This document shows, piece after piece, positions 24,986 through 34,264 of a stretch of 64,000 nucleotides of DNA; the stretch's first letter is position 1; each line of letters starts with the position of its first letter. Under the pieces are notes generated by a model, which was not told the DNA's origin, did no database searches, and saw only the letters and a program-made list of their open reading frames with translations. Position numbers and translations under genes: made by a program. Origin of the DNA: CAZGMJ01 sp964526785 (lineage in GTDB: Bacteria > Planctomycetota > Phycisphaerae > Sedimentisphaerales > Anaerobacaceae); assembly GCA_964526785.1 (NCBI GenBank), contig CAZGMJ010000003.1, forward strand, positions 62,001 to 126,000, written 5' to 3'.

Positions 24986-26449
24986 TTGGAGCACAGGACA
25001 GGACAAGGATGTGCGATACATCGCAACAGGGCGACGATGGGATCTGCCTGCATGATAATTGCGTTGTGTCTATGCGCCGGTGGATGCGGCGATCAGGTTG
25101 AAGTCACAACCGGGGCTGAACTGACCGCCTTCGAGGCGGCCGGCTGGTCTGCGCCTGAACTCGATACCGACCGGCTTGCACGGGCGGCATCGTGGGGTCC
25201 CTATCGTATCGGGCCGGGTGATGTACTCGAAGTAAGCTTGCCGGCAACACTGGACGAGCAGCCTGAAGGTTTGGCACCGAGCGGAGAGCGGCAAACGCGA
25301 ACTTGCAGAGTGAGTGATCGCGGGACAATCACTCTGAGATTGCCGGGACAAGTCGCCGTTGACGGCATGGCACTCGGCCAGGCGGAGGCCGCTATTGCAG
25401 ATGCTTACTATCCGCAGTACAGCGTACAACGCCCTGCCATTCATGTTCGCGTGACGGAGCCGCGCTTGTACCGAGCGACCGTTCTCGGAGCAGTCGCGCG
25501 TCCGGGAGTGTATCGTCTTTCTCGGGATGCGATGTCCGTAGTTCAACTTCTAATGCAGGCCGGCGGGATCGTCGAAGACGGCGCCGCGTATGTTAAGATC
25601 GTACGAGCCGAGTGTACGCACATGGGGCCGACTCCCCTTCCACAACCGCCGGAAGCTTCCGCGCGATTATCGCGAGAATATCCCCGGCAGTCGCAGGCGC
25701 AATCAGTTGACCGAATCGATGAAGATCGCCTCAGACTTTCGTTCGTACCACGTGAACACGGCGGCACCGTCGGACATCTAACCGTACGACTCGACGATCG
25801 AATTCTGCTCAACCGGCAAATCGACCTCACGAGCCCGTCGGCCAGACAGAGCGCAACCGAAAGTTTACAGCGTCAGACCAATAGCGTCGCGATCGGAGAA
25901 GATATAGAGCGGCGATTGGAAGATCTGGCGATTTGCTTGAACGATGAATCGGTCGGTTCAGGCCAAACGCCGCCGCGATTCCAGGCACCGAACAACGAAA
26001 CCGTCATCCTGCCCATAGCGGGGTCCAACATCCCGTTTTCAGATATGGCGTTGGACCCCGGCGATACCGTCATCGTCGAACCGCTGGCCCCGCCGCTGTT
26101 CACGGTGCTCGGCCTGGTTCAGTCGCCCGGCAACTTCGCCTATGCGCCAACAGCCGCATACACGCTGAGCCAGGCCATCGGATTTGCCGGCGGACTGGAT
26201 CGCACAGCCGAACCGCGATATGCAAGCATTTACCGCCGGACGAAGAACGGAGGAATCGTGCGAGCGGTACTGCCGGTGGACCCCCGAGTGGAACCCGGAG
26301 CGGCAGAGACGATGACAACTTTTATTAAGCCGGGCGACATTGCCATAGTGGAGCACACGCCGCGAACGCGGCGAAACGTCATACTGGACCGCATTTTCAG
26401 GATCAATTTCGGGTTGTATGCACCGCTGGATGGATTCGACGACGATTGA
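24986..26449 (+). CDS. wza: Wza-like polysaccharide export lipoprotein
   Basis: 487 residues from TTG 24986, with an AAGAGGA upstream. A lipobox (LCLCAGGC, Cys about residue 34) marks an outer-membrane lipoprotein. The polysaccharide export domain begins PYRIGPGDVLEVSLPA (about 72-87), followed by strands ending in VTEPRLYRATVLGAVARPGV and VVQLLMQAGGI. A second SLBB-like region lies near 370-400 (VLGLVQSPGNFAYAP and SQAIGFAGGLD). Wza-type proteins form the outer-membrane channel for capsule or exopolysaccharide, with a periplasmic ring matched to Wzc. The next gene is a Wzc-like kinase 16 bases away. The start codon choice is moderately sure. Confidence 0.88.
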   Translation: MEHRTGQGCAIHRNRATMGSACMIIALCLCAGGCGDQVEVTTGAELTAFEAAGWSAPELDTDRLARAASWGPYRIGPGDVLEVSLPATLDEQPEGLAPSGERQTRTCRVSDRGTITLRLPGQVAVDGMALGQAEAAIADAYYPQYSVQRPAIHVRVTEPRLYRATVLGAVARPGVYRLSRDAMSVVQLLMQAGGIVEDGAAYVKIVRAECTHMGPTPLPQPPEASARLSREYPRQSQAQSVDRIDEDRLRLSFVPREHGGTVGHLTVRLDDRILLNRQIDLTSPSARQSATESLQRQTNSVAIGEDIERRLEDLAICLNDESVGSGQTPPRFQAPNNETVILPIAGSNIPFSDMALDPGDTVIVEPLAPPLFTVLGLVQSPGNFAYAPTAAYTLSQAIGFAGGLDRTAEPRYASIYRRTKNGGIVRAVLPVDPRVEPGAAETMTTFIKPGDIAIVEHTPRTRRNVILDRIFRINFGLYAPLDGFDDD

Positions 26450-26465
26450 CAGATAAGGATTTGCG

Positions 26466-28754
26466 ATGGAGCACAGGATGCCGGAGGGAGTGCCGCCGGA
26501 GGGAGTAACGCCGGAGCACGACGCACAGGCCCGCACGAGAGCGGCGGAGGGTGATAACCGGGCCGTGCGTCTGTGTCCGGCCGCTGACGGCGACGGACCG
26601 GCTGCGATTCTGTGGCGGCGTCGATGGACGGTGCTGGCGACTGTCGCGGTCTTTCTGGCGGCAGCGGCAATATATCTAACTCAGGTCCGGCCGCTGTATC
26701 GCAGCACAGCGGTGCTGTACGTTGAACGCAGCGGCCCCCGGATTCTCAGTGAATCTGAAGGCGTCATGACGCGGTCCCAGAACTACCTGCATACACAGGC
26801 CGAATTGTTGCGTTCGACGCCCATTCTCTCGGCCGCTCTGAATGTCGCCGGCGTACGGCAGTTCGCAACGTTCGAGGGCGTAGCCGACCCGCTGTCATAT
26901 CTGAAGCGCGAGGGCCTGACCGTCTCCGTAGGCAGGCATGACGATCTGATCCGTCTGTCGTCGATGTCACCCAATTCCACTCAGGCTGCCGCGCTGGTCA
27001 ATGCAGTCATCGAGGCCTACGTGGTTTATCAAACGAGAACCCAGCAAAGCACCTCGGACAAGATACTCCAGATACTCTATGCGGAAAAGGCGAAGCGCGA
27101 AGCCGAACTGAGCGAACGATCAGCGGCACTGGCGAGATTCAGGCAGCAGCACCCGATATCAGCGATGAAAGCTGCGGGTGTCAATGCCACGATGATCGAA
27201 CTTGAGCGGTTGGCGACGGCGGTAACTGAGGCCCGCGTGGCCCGCAGCCGGACGGAAATCGAACTTTCACAACTGGAGCATCTGGCCGAGGCGGATACCA
27301 TTTCATGTGAGGCGGCACACGGAGAAGGAAACAAACAGACCGCCCGCCTCGTACAAGAACGAGACGTTATCGAGGCGCGACGTGCGGATGTGCAGCGATG
27401 GCTGCGGCAAAGGCGGCGCTATGTCACCGTCGAGCACCCGGACGTCGAGAGGCTTTCGGCCGAGGTTCGGAGGCTAACCGGCCGGATCGCGGAAACCAAC
27501 GATGCCATTTGGCGCGTTTGTCTGGCCGCCGCGCGAGAGCGATTTGCAGTGGCGACGGCCCAGCAACATGAACTGGAGGGACTTTATCAGCAGCAGCGTC
27601 GAATGGCGGCCGAGCACAACAGCGAACTGGCGGAATATGCAGCGCTGCAGTCGCAATACGAGCGGGCCCGGGGCTCATGCGATGTGCTTGAACAGCGGAT
27701 CCGAGAACTGAATGTGGCCGAAAACGCCGGGGCGCTGAATATCACGGTGCTGGAGCCGGCCGCGGCCGCCGAGCAACCTTGCGAGCCTCAAAAGGCGCAG
27801 GTGCTGTCAATCGCGCTGGTGGTTTCCATCGCGCTCGGCTGCGGGTTGGCCGTAGCGCGCGAGCGGCTGGATCACCGCTTCCACCTGGCCGATCAGGTCG
27901 GTACGGAATTGGATCTGCCGGTGCTGGGCCTCGTCTCGGGCTTGAAGGCTGCGTCGGACCCGTCGCAAAGAGCGACGCTGATGCATGCAGAGCCGCAGTC
28001 GGCCCACGTCCAGCCATTTCGAGCCATTCGCACATCGCTGCTGCTCAAGGGAAAAGGCAGGCGGGCTCAGGTCATGCTGCTCACTTCACCGACCAGCGGC
28101 GACGGCAAGACCACGCTCGTGAGCAACATTGCAATTGCGCTGGCGGAGGCGGGAAAACGCGTTCTGCTTATTGACGCGGATTTGCGGAAGTGCGCTCTGC
28201 ACAGGGTCTTCACGATGGCATTGGAACCGGGTCTGGCCAAAGTGCTCACGGGACGCGCCCCAATCGAGCGAGCGATTCGTACGACATACATCGAACGGCT
28301 CGATCTGCTCAGCGGTGGGTCGACGGATATTGACCCATCCCGGCTGTTTCACAGCCCGCAGTTCGAACAGACACTGGCAGCGCTGCGGTCGCGCTACGAC
28401 CATATCTGCATCGATGCACCGCCCGTGCTGCCGGTGAGCGACGCATATGTGCTGGCCGCACTTAGCGATGGCGTCGTGCTGGTGGTGCGCGCAGGAAAGT
28501 CGCGGCGGCGTGATTGCATTCGGGCGCGGGATGGGCTGCTCGGAGTCGGCGCCAATATACTCGGGCTGGCAGTCAACGATGCAAATGCGCGACCGCCCCG
28601 ATACGCATACTATCGCAAAGCAAGCCGGGCTCCCGCAAGGTCGGAACAATGCAGTGACAGTTCGCCGCTGGTAGCCGCAAGCAGGACAGCCGGCGGCAAT
28701 GGCGACGGAAGAGACAGAAAACACACCCGTAGTGAAACTTCGGAGAATCGCTGA
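26466..28754 (+). CDS. wzc: Polysaccharide copolymerase / tyrosine autokinase (Wzz-Wzc fusion)
   Basis: 762 residues. Wzz domain with a first membrane segment (WTVLATVAVFLAAAAIYL), a long periplasmic coiled-coil (about 200-400, Glu/Arg/Ala-rich) and a second membrane segment near 445-465. The cytoplasmic BY-kinase domain has a deviant Walker A TSGDGKTTLVSN (about 540), Walker A' VLLIDADLRK and Walker B YDHICIDAPPVLPVSDAY. Near the C-terminus is a short Tyr cluster (RYAYYRK), the probable autophosphorylation site. The protein controls polymer length and couples polymerisation to export; phosphorylation modulates assembly. It overlaps the next gene by one base. Confidence 0.9.
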   Translation: MEHRMPEGVPPEGVTPEHDAQARTRAAEGDNRAVRLCPAADGDGPAAILWRRRWTVLATVAVFLAAAAIYLTQVRPLYRSTAVLYVERSGPRILSESEGVMTRSQNYLHTQAELLRSTPILSAALNVAGVRQFATFEGVADPLSYLKREGLTVSVGRHDDLIRLSSMSPNSTQAAALVNAVIEAYVVYQTRTQQSTSDKILQILYAEKAKREAELSERSAALARFRQQHPISAMKAAGVNATMIELERLATAVTEARVARSRTEIELSQLEHLAEADTISCEAAHGEGNKQTARLVQERDVIEARRADVQRWLRQRRRYVTVEHPDVERLSAEVRRLTGRIAETNDAIWRVCLAAARERFAVATAQQHELEGLYQQQRRMAAEHNSELAEYAALQSQYERARGSCDVLEQRIRELNVAENAGALNITVLEPAAAAEQPCEPQKAQVLSIALVVSIALGCGLAVARERLDHRFHLADQVGTELDLPVLGLVSGLKAASDPSQRATLMHAEPQSAHVQPFRAIRTSLLLKGKGRRAQVMLLTSPTSGDGKTTLVSNIAIALAEAGKRVLLIDADLRKCALHRVFTMALEPGLAKVLTGRAPIERAIRTTYIERLDLLSGGSTDIDPSRLFHSPQFEQTLAALRSRYDHICIDAPPVLPVSDAYVLAALSDGVVLVVRAGKSRRRDCIRARDGLLGVGANILGLAVNDANARPPRYAYYRKASRAPARSEQCSDSSPLVAASRTAGGNGDGRDRKHTRSETSENR

Positions 28755-31288
28755 TGCGGCTGCGTAACGCGACAATCGATTGCGAGCGGCCATTGACTCG
28801 ACTGCTGGATATCGCGACTGAGGCGTCGCTGCTGTGTCTGATTGCCTTTGCGCCTCTGGCATACGGTGCGGTCGAGGCGTGGAGCGAAGAAATCGTACTC
28901 GCGCTGGCGGCGATAACGAGCATTTCCGCAGCGGTGCGATTCTGCATTACTGCGGAGCGCCCGACTGCACTGCCGCGGTCGTGGATGTTTCCCGGTCTTC
29001 TGTTGGCGCTGGCGGCATTTCAGCTTGTCCAGCTTCCAGGCGGACTCGCAAGAGTTGTCTCGCCCGGAACAGCCGCAATGAAGACGCATCTCATGTCCGA
29101 TCTGCCGGATAGTCACGCACCTGAAACAATGGCGATCAGCTTCTATCCGAACGCGACCAGGCACGACCTGCGGCTGCTTTTCGCCGTCGCGACGGTCTTC
29201 GCAACCACCTCGATTTTCTACCGTGACGACAAACGGATTCGAAGGTTGCTGATCACGATTGTGACTACAGGCACAGTGGTAGCACTGTCGGCTCTGGCGC
29301 AGAGTTGCTTTGGCATCGGGGTGGTGCATCGCGCGACGCATTTGCCCCGCACAGCCCATGCATCGGGGCCGTTCGTGAATCACAACCACTTCGCGCAATT
29401 CGTGAATCTGTCCACGGGTGCGGCCCTGGGGCTATTGCTGCTGGGCCTGCATCAAGCCGACGATGCGTTCGGTCCGGTCCAAATGGCAATGCGCAGGCGG
29501 TCCATCGGCCATGTTTCGCGTCTGGCATGGCTCAGCGGCCTGGCAATAGTGTTTCTCGTCACCGCAGTCTTTTTGTCACTGAGCCGGGGCGGTATGATCG
29601 CTATACTGGCAGGCAGTACGGTTGTGACGGTTCTGCTGATTCGCAGGAGGCTGCGGCATGTCGGGGCAAGTCTGCTGCTGATGCTCGGCACAGCGGCCTT
29701 TGCATGCGTCCTGTACATCGGATTCGATGGGGTCTGGCAGCGGGCGGCGAGCCTGGCTGAACTGCGTCAGGCCGACACCGGGCGATGGGCGCTGATCGTC
29801 GATTCGCTGGGCATCTGGCGTTGCTTCCCGCTGTTCGGGATCGGGCTGGGGACGCACGCGATGGTCTTCGGCGCATTCGACAGTTCCACAGTGGGATCGC
29901 TGGCGGGCTTCGTGGAGAACGAATACGTACAGATGCTCGAGGAGACGGGCATCGTCGGTTTTGCCCTGGCGACGTGCCTGGTAATGTGCATCATGCGGTC
30001 AGTGCGTCGATCGCTGACAAGCCCGCACGCAACGCATTGTTGTTGCGGCATCGGCATCGCCTTCGGCCTGACTGCCGTGGCGGTTCACAGCATGACCGAC
30101 TTCGGGCTTCGCATACCGGCGGTCGGACTGCCCGCCGCGGTTCTTGCCGGACTTGCGGTGGCGATGGGTTCCCCACGAAAAGCAAGCTGTAAGCAACGTT
30201 CGCTGAGACCTGTGACGCACCGGAACTGGATGCATCGACGATTCGCTCGGGTGGCCCTGGCGACGGTGTTGACCGGCATGTGGGTGTGGATTTTGTGTGG
30301 TGCCGATGCGGCCAGGTGCGCCGAGGGACATTGGCATCGCGCACGGCAGATCGAGCGGAAACTGGCCGGACGCAACCGTCAAGGCTCCGACACCGAATAT
30401 ACAGAGCTGATCCGGACGGCCGCGGCCGCGGTCGATTCTGAGCCGGGAAACGTCGAGTACCGCTATGCCTTAAGTGCTGCTCGCTGGCGAGCGATGCGGG
30501 GGGATAATTCGAATCGAATCGCCGCAGAGTTGAGCGACGTCGAACGGGAAATGGTCGAGCGAATCGTGGGCGAACTGCATAAATGCAGGAGACTCGCTCC
30601 GACATTCGCGCCGCCGCTGTCTCTGGCCGGGCAACTGGAACGATTCGTCCTCGGCAGGGCCGTGGGAGCAAAGCACATTCGCCGGGCCTGCGAACTGGCG
30701 CCGTGCAATGCGGAGGTGGTTTTCGCAGCGGGTATTCTTGATGTCGAAGAGGGTCGCACGGCCGATGCGGAGAGGCGCTTTGTACGCGCGATGCGGCTCA
30801 ACGCGCACCTGTTCGGCGATGCTGCGCAGGTCTGTATCACGAGACTCAACCGAACAGATCTGGCGATAGACCTGGCGGGGGGTGACATCGAACGGCTTGA
30901 ACTGCTGCTCGAATATATCGACACGACGGAGCAGCAAGAAACCGCTCGGCTGGTTCAAGACCGGCTGTTTGATGCGTTACAAGCGGCATGTGCCCGCTAC
31001 GACTGCCCCGGCCGTATGCACGCGCAGTTGGGTCAGATGCATCTGGACCGGGCGCAATTTGCCCGCGCCATCGCTTGCCTCCGCAGGGCGCTGGCGCAGG
31101 CACCGGCTTGCGCGTCGTGGCGATTTGCCCTGGCCCGGGCCCTGGCGGGCACCGCCAAACGCGATGCGGCGATCGAGCAGGCCCGCGTCGCCCTGACGCT
31201 CGATCCGGAGCGTGCGGACATTCGGGCTTTCATCGCGCAACAGGCCGTCGCGATGGGAACGCACGCATCCGCAAGAACGACACAGTGA
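28754..31288 (+). CDS. O-antigen ligase/polymerase-like membrane protein with C-terminal TPR region
   Basis: 844 residues. The first 490 are about twelve hydrophobic segments with the WaaL/Wzy_C type loop: HASGPFVNHNHFAQFVNLST is the conserved periplasmic HN[HN]F site, and ADTGRWALIVDSLGIWRCFP and GFVENEYVQMLEETG match the family. From about 540 the sequence becomes TPR-like (repeats near RFVRAMRLN, ALAQAPACASWRFALARAL and ALTLDPERADIRAFI). The membrane part would join or polymerise lipid-linked glycan units at the periplasmic face. Starts at the ATG overlapping the wzc stop. It is uncertain whether it is the ligase or the polymerase, since a second Wzy-like protein occurs at 34240. Confidence 0.82.
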   Translation: MRLRNATIDCERPLTRLLDIATEASLLCLIAFAPLAYGAVEAWSEEIVLALAAITSISAAVRFCITAERPTALPRSWMFPGLLLALAAFQLVQLPGGLARVVSPGTAAMKTHLMSDLPDSHAPETMAISFYPNATRHDLRLLFAVATVFATTSIFYRDDKRIRRLLITIVTTGTVVALSALAQSCFGIGVVHRATHLPRTAHASGPFVNHNHFAQFVNLSTGAALGLLLLGLHQADDAFGPVQMAMRRRSIGHVSRLAWLSGLAIVFLVTAVFLSLSRGGMIAILAGSTVVTVLLIRRRLRHVGASLLLMLGTAAFACVLYIGFDGVWQRAASLAELRQADTGRWALIVDSLGIWRCFPLFGIGLGTHAMVFGAFDSSTVGSLAGFVENEYVQMLEETGIVGFALATCLVMCIMRSVRRSLTSPHATHCCCGIGIAFGLTAVAVHSMTDFGLRIPAVGLPAAVLAGLAVAMGSPRKASCKQRSLRPVTHRNWMHRRFARVALATVLTGMWVWILCGADAARCAEGHWHRARQIERKLAGRNRQGSDTEYTELIRTAAAAVDSEPGNVEYRYALSAARWRAMRGDNSNRIAAELSDVEREMVERIVGELHKCRRLAPTFAPPLSLAGQLERFVLGRAVGAKHIRRACELAPCNAEVVFAAGILDVEEGRTADAERRFVRAMRLNAHLFGDAAQVCITRLNRTDLAIDLAGGDIERLELLLEYIDTTEQQETARLVQDRLFDALQAACARYDCPGRMHAQLGQMHLDRAQFARAIACLRRALAQAPACASWRFALARALAGTAKRDAAIEQARVALTLDPERADIRAFIAQQAVAMGTHASARTTQ

Positions 31289-31373
31289 CACGAGCGGGGG
31301 AGTTGGCGGCGTCCGACTGACAATCGGTGGATGTGCACCGACGGGGACGGAGTCTGCGCACATTGAGAAAGCT

Positions 31374-33023
31374 ATGGGCATTACAGAAATCACATGTGAC
31401 TTGACGAACCGGCTTGAGCAGTCGGGGCCGGACGTTTGGCTCTGCTTCGCGGCGTTCGCTGGAGCAGGCCTGTTGACGCTGATCGCGACGCCTGTTGCCG
31501 CACGGCTGGCCGGAGCATACGGGATTGTCGATGTCCCTGGGGCACGCAGTGCGCACGACAAACCCATTCCGTGTATCGGCGGAGCGGCGATCTTGGGCTG
31601 CGTAGCTGCGACGCTGGCTCTCGTGGCAGTCTGGTTCGGACCAACGTGCTTTCGTATTATGATTAACTTACAAGCAATGGCCGTCGCTCTTGCTGCAGCC
31701 GGCATTTTCGGACTGGGGCTCGTCGATGATGCCGCGCATCTGCGTGCGCGAACGAAGTTGCTGGCAGAGGTGCTCATCGCCCTGGGCCTTTGCGTCGTGC
31801 GGCTGACGCTTCCCGTTGCGCAGTGGCTGGGCCTAACCGAAAACGTGTGGTGGATTGACTGGCCTGTTACTATCGTGTGGGTAGTCGCCATCACGAACGC
31901 CCTGAACCTCGCCGACGGGCTCGACGGGCTTGCGGCGGGTGTCGGCGTTACGGCGTGCGTCGCCCTCGCCGTCTGCGGCATTGCCGACGGACACGTCGCC
32001 GTGGCCCTGGCGATGGCATGTCTGTGCGGGGGCCTGTGCGGCTTCTGGGTCTACAACGCACATCCCGCGCGCGTCTTTCTTGGCGACGGCGGCAGCCTGC
32101 TCGCAGGATTTGGCATAGCTGCTGCCTCGATGGCATGCGCGGCCGGCACGCGGAGTATGGCCCAACCAGCGATCGTTGTTGCGATCCTCAGTGTCCCGCT
32201 TCTTGATATGGCGCTGGCGGTCGTGCGGCGGTTCTCGCAGCGGCGGACCATTTTCTCACCCGACCGCCAGCACATTCACCACCGTTTGATTGACGGGGGT
32301 CTGAGTCCCCGGCGGGCTGTTGGAATTCTGCATGGCATGGCGTTGTTCGGTGCGATTCTGGGTATGGGCGTACGGGCTGCGGGCACGGCCGAGGCGGGGC
32401 TGCTCTTCATGTGCGTTCTTGCAGCGGATCTGCGGCTGTTCCGCCGGGCCGGTGCGCTGCACATACGACAGATTGCCGCCGGCATCAAATGCAGGTTCGC
32501 AATCCGCCGCCGGTCCCGCAGGGAGCTTGCACGGTTCGAGACGGCGCGACTGCGATTGAGCCGGGTGAGAACTCTGGGCGCCTGGCGAGCGGCCTTTTCC
32601 AGGGCCGCGGCAGATCTTAACGTGCGGGACCTCTCGCTCTCGCTCGAAGGCAGCGACCCCAACGCCATCCGATCGAAAGTCCTGCTCCGAGATGGCGAGC
32701 AGGGCATTTGCGGTCGACACCGTGACATCGCTCGCGTACGGATGCCGGTTCACACTTTGAATTCACCTCATGCCGCGGAACTGAACTTGACGATCGAGCG
32801 CAACGGGTCGTTCGAAGCGGCGGGAAGAACGGCGATGCTGCTCGGGCGCCTGCTTGACGAATATCCGCCCGGCGAACTGTTCGCCTCCTCTGAGGTTTTC
32901 GAGCAGAGACCACAACACAGCAGGCCCGTTCGGCCGGAATTGCGAGTGGTTCATTTTGGACGGATGCCAAGCCGGGCATGCACTGAATGCAGCCGGAGGG
33001 AGGCAGAGTCATCGAGCCTCTAA
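31374..33023 (+). CDS. WecA/TagO-type polyprenyl-phosphate glycosyl-1-phosphate transferase with C-terminal extension
   Basis: 549 residues from ATG 31374. About ten membrane helices carry the family motifs: GLVDDAAHLRARTKLL (Mg2+-binding Asp pair), NALNLADGLDGLAAG, FLGDGGSLLAG and HIHHRLIDGG. It transfers a sugar-1-phosphate from UDP-sugar to undecaprenyl phosphate, starting exopolysaccharide repeat synthesis. Beyond about residue 350 there is a soluble Arg-rich tail of about 200 residues (RRRSRRELARFETARLRL and later) that is not part of the usual WecA core. The frame extends upstream into the previous gene, but ATG 31374 best fits the family. There is no sharp ribosome site. Confidence 0.85.
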   Translation: MGITEITCDLTNRLEQSGPDVWLCFAAFAGAGLLTLIATPVAARLAGAYGIVDVPGARSAHDKPIPCIGGAAILGCVAATLALVAVWFGPTCFRIMINLQAMAVALAAAGIFGLGLVDDAAHLRARTKLLAEVLIALGLCVVRLTLPVAQWLGLTENVWWIDWPVTIVWVVAITNALNLADGLDGLAAGVGVTACVALAVCGIADGHVAVALAMACLCGGLCGFWVYNAHPARVFLGDGGSLLAGFGIAAASMACAAGTRSMAQPAIVVAILSVPLLDMALAVVRRFSQRRTIFSPDRQHIHHRLIDGGLSPRRAVGILHGMALFGAILGMGVRAAGTAEAGLLFMCVLAADLRLFRRAGALHIRQIAAGIKCRFAIRRRSRRELARFETARLRLSRVRTLGAWRAAFSRAAADLNVRDLSLSLEGSDPNAIRSKVLLRDGEQGICGRHRDIARVRMPVHTLNSPHAAELNLTIERNGSFEAAGRTAMLLGRLLDEYPPGELFASSEVFEQRPQHSRPVRPELRVVHFGRMPSRACTECSRREAESSSL

Positions 33024-33025
33024 GG

Positions 33026-34264
33026 ATGCACACAAACGTCGCGTGGTCCGGGGCCGGAAGCCTCGTATTCGCCGCGAGCCAGTGGGTCGTGGTCGTAGCG
33101 GTGGCGAAGATTATCGGGGCTGAGGCGCTCGGGCGGTACGCCCTGGGACTGGCGATCGCCGCTCCCGTCTTCGCCCTGACGGGGATGCAGCTCAAGGCCG
33201 TGCTTGGGACCGACGTCCGCGCCGAGTTCGCATTCAACGATTACCTGCGCACCCGGTTGTGGTTTTCGTGTCTGGGTCTGGGCGTCATCGCCGCGGCAAC
33301 GCTTGCCGTTGAATCCTCTGCGACGCGAATCGTCGTGCTCGCCGTTGGCGCGGTAAAGGCCGTTGAGAGTCTCAGTGACATCACATGCGGCGTCTTCCAG
33401 AAGCGCCGGCGCATGGACCGCATCGCCCGTTCGCTGCTATATCGCGCCGTTCTCGGTGCGCCCGCTTTCGCCGCTGCCGCCCTGCTCTCGGGCAGTATCG
33501 TGGCGGGCATCGCGGCAATGGGCGTCTGCTGGGCCGGCGTCCTGATCGCCCACGACCTGCCCGTCGCCCGAGCGCTCGAAGGGGCCGCACGCAGTTCGGG
33601 CGGCCGGGTCCGGCATATCGTGCGGCGGACCTGGCCGATGGCAGCAGCTCTTGCGGTGGGCACGCTGACAGCCGCGGCGCCGCGATTGCTCCTCCAACGC
33701 TGCCATGGCGAGGCGGCGGTCGGAATCTACTCGGCGTTATTCTACGGCGTGACGGCCAACCTGCTGATCGCCACGGCGGTGGCGCAAGCGGCGGCCCCGC
33801 GAATCGCACAGGGCTTCGCAGGCGGCAGCGGCTTCCAGCCGCGTCTTTTCGCGACGGTATCCCTGTGGGCGGCCGGGCTCGGCGCGGTCCTGCTGCTCGG
33901 AGCGGCCTGCCTGGGCAAGCCGCTTCTCTCGGCTGTCTACACGCCGGCGTTCGCCGAACACTATCGCACCTTCGTCCTGCTGTCGGCGGCGGGCATCCCG
34001 GCGGGCCTGGCCTGCATCTGCGACTACGCCCTGATCGCGATGCGCTTCGGCGCCGGGCGCATAATCAACAACGCAGCCGGGGCCCTGCTGGCAACCGGCG
34101 CCGGCCTGCTGCTGATCCCGCGGCTGGCAGTCGCCGGCGCCGCCCTGTCGTACGTCGTCGGCGCGTGCAGCCTCTGCCTCGGCGGCCTGGCCTGCATCGC
34201 GTCAGCTTCCTGGGAACAGAACCGGTGCACAAAACCCATATGTCACTCTATCGAAACAACCTGA
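33026..34264 (+). CDS. Wzx-like polysaccharide flippase
   Basis: 412 residues from ATG 33026, two bases after the preceding stop; an in-frame ATG at 32987 would add 13 residues and overlap it. About twelve hydrophobic segments: NVAWSGAGSLVFAASQWVVV at the start, then the GAEALGRYALGLAIAAP segment typical of flippases. Wzx/MOP proteins move undecaprenyl-linked repeat units to the periplasm. Very GC-rich (Ala, Leu, Val, Gly). It overlaps the next gene start by 25 bases. Confidence 0.8.
   Translation: MHTNVAWSGAGSLVFAASQWVVVVAVAKIIGAEALGRYALGLAIAAPVFALTGMQLKAVLGTDVRAEFAFNDYLRTRLWFSCLGLGVIAAATLAVESSATRIVVLAVGAVKAVESLSDITCGVFQKRRRMDRIARSLLYRAVLGAPAFAAAALLSGSIVAGIAAMGVCWAGVLIAHDLPVARALEGAARSSGGRVRHIVRRTWPMAAALAVGTLTAAAPRLLLQRCHGEAAVGIYSALFYGVTANLLIATAVAQAAAPRIAQGFAGGSGFQPRLFATVSLWAAGLGAVLLLGAACLGKPLLSAVYTPAFAEHYRTFVLLSAAGIPAGLACICDYALIAMRFGAGRIINNAAGALLATGAGLLLIPRLAVAGAALSYVVGACSLCLGGLACIASASWEQNRCTKPICHSIETT

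Noticed and set aside
33385..34239. Long open frame overlapping the flippase, in the frame of the polymerase gene
   Set aside because: Extreme GC in this region leaves frames open; the real polymerase start is at 34240 after the flippase reading frame.
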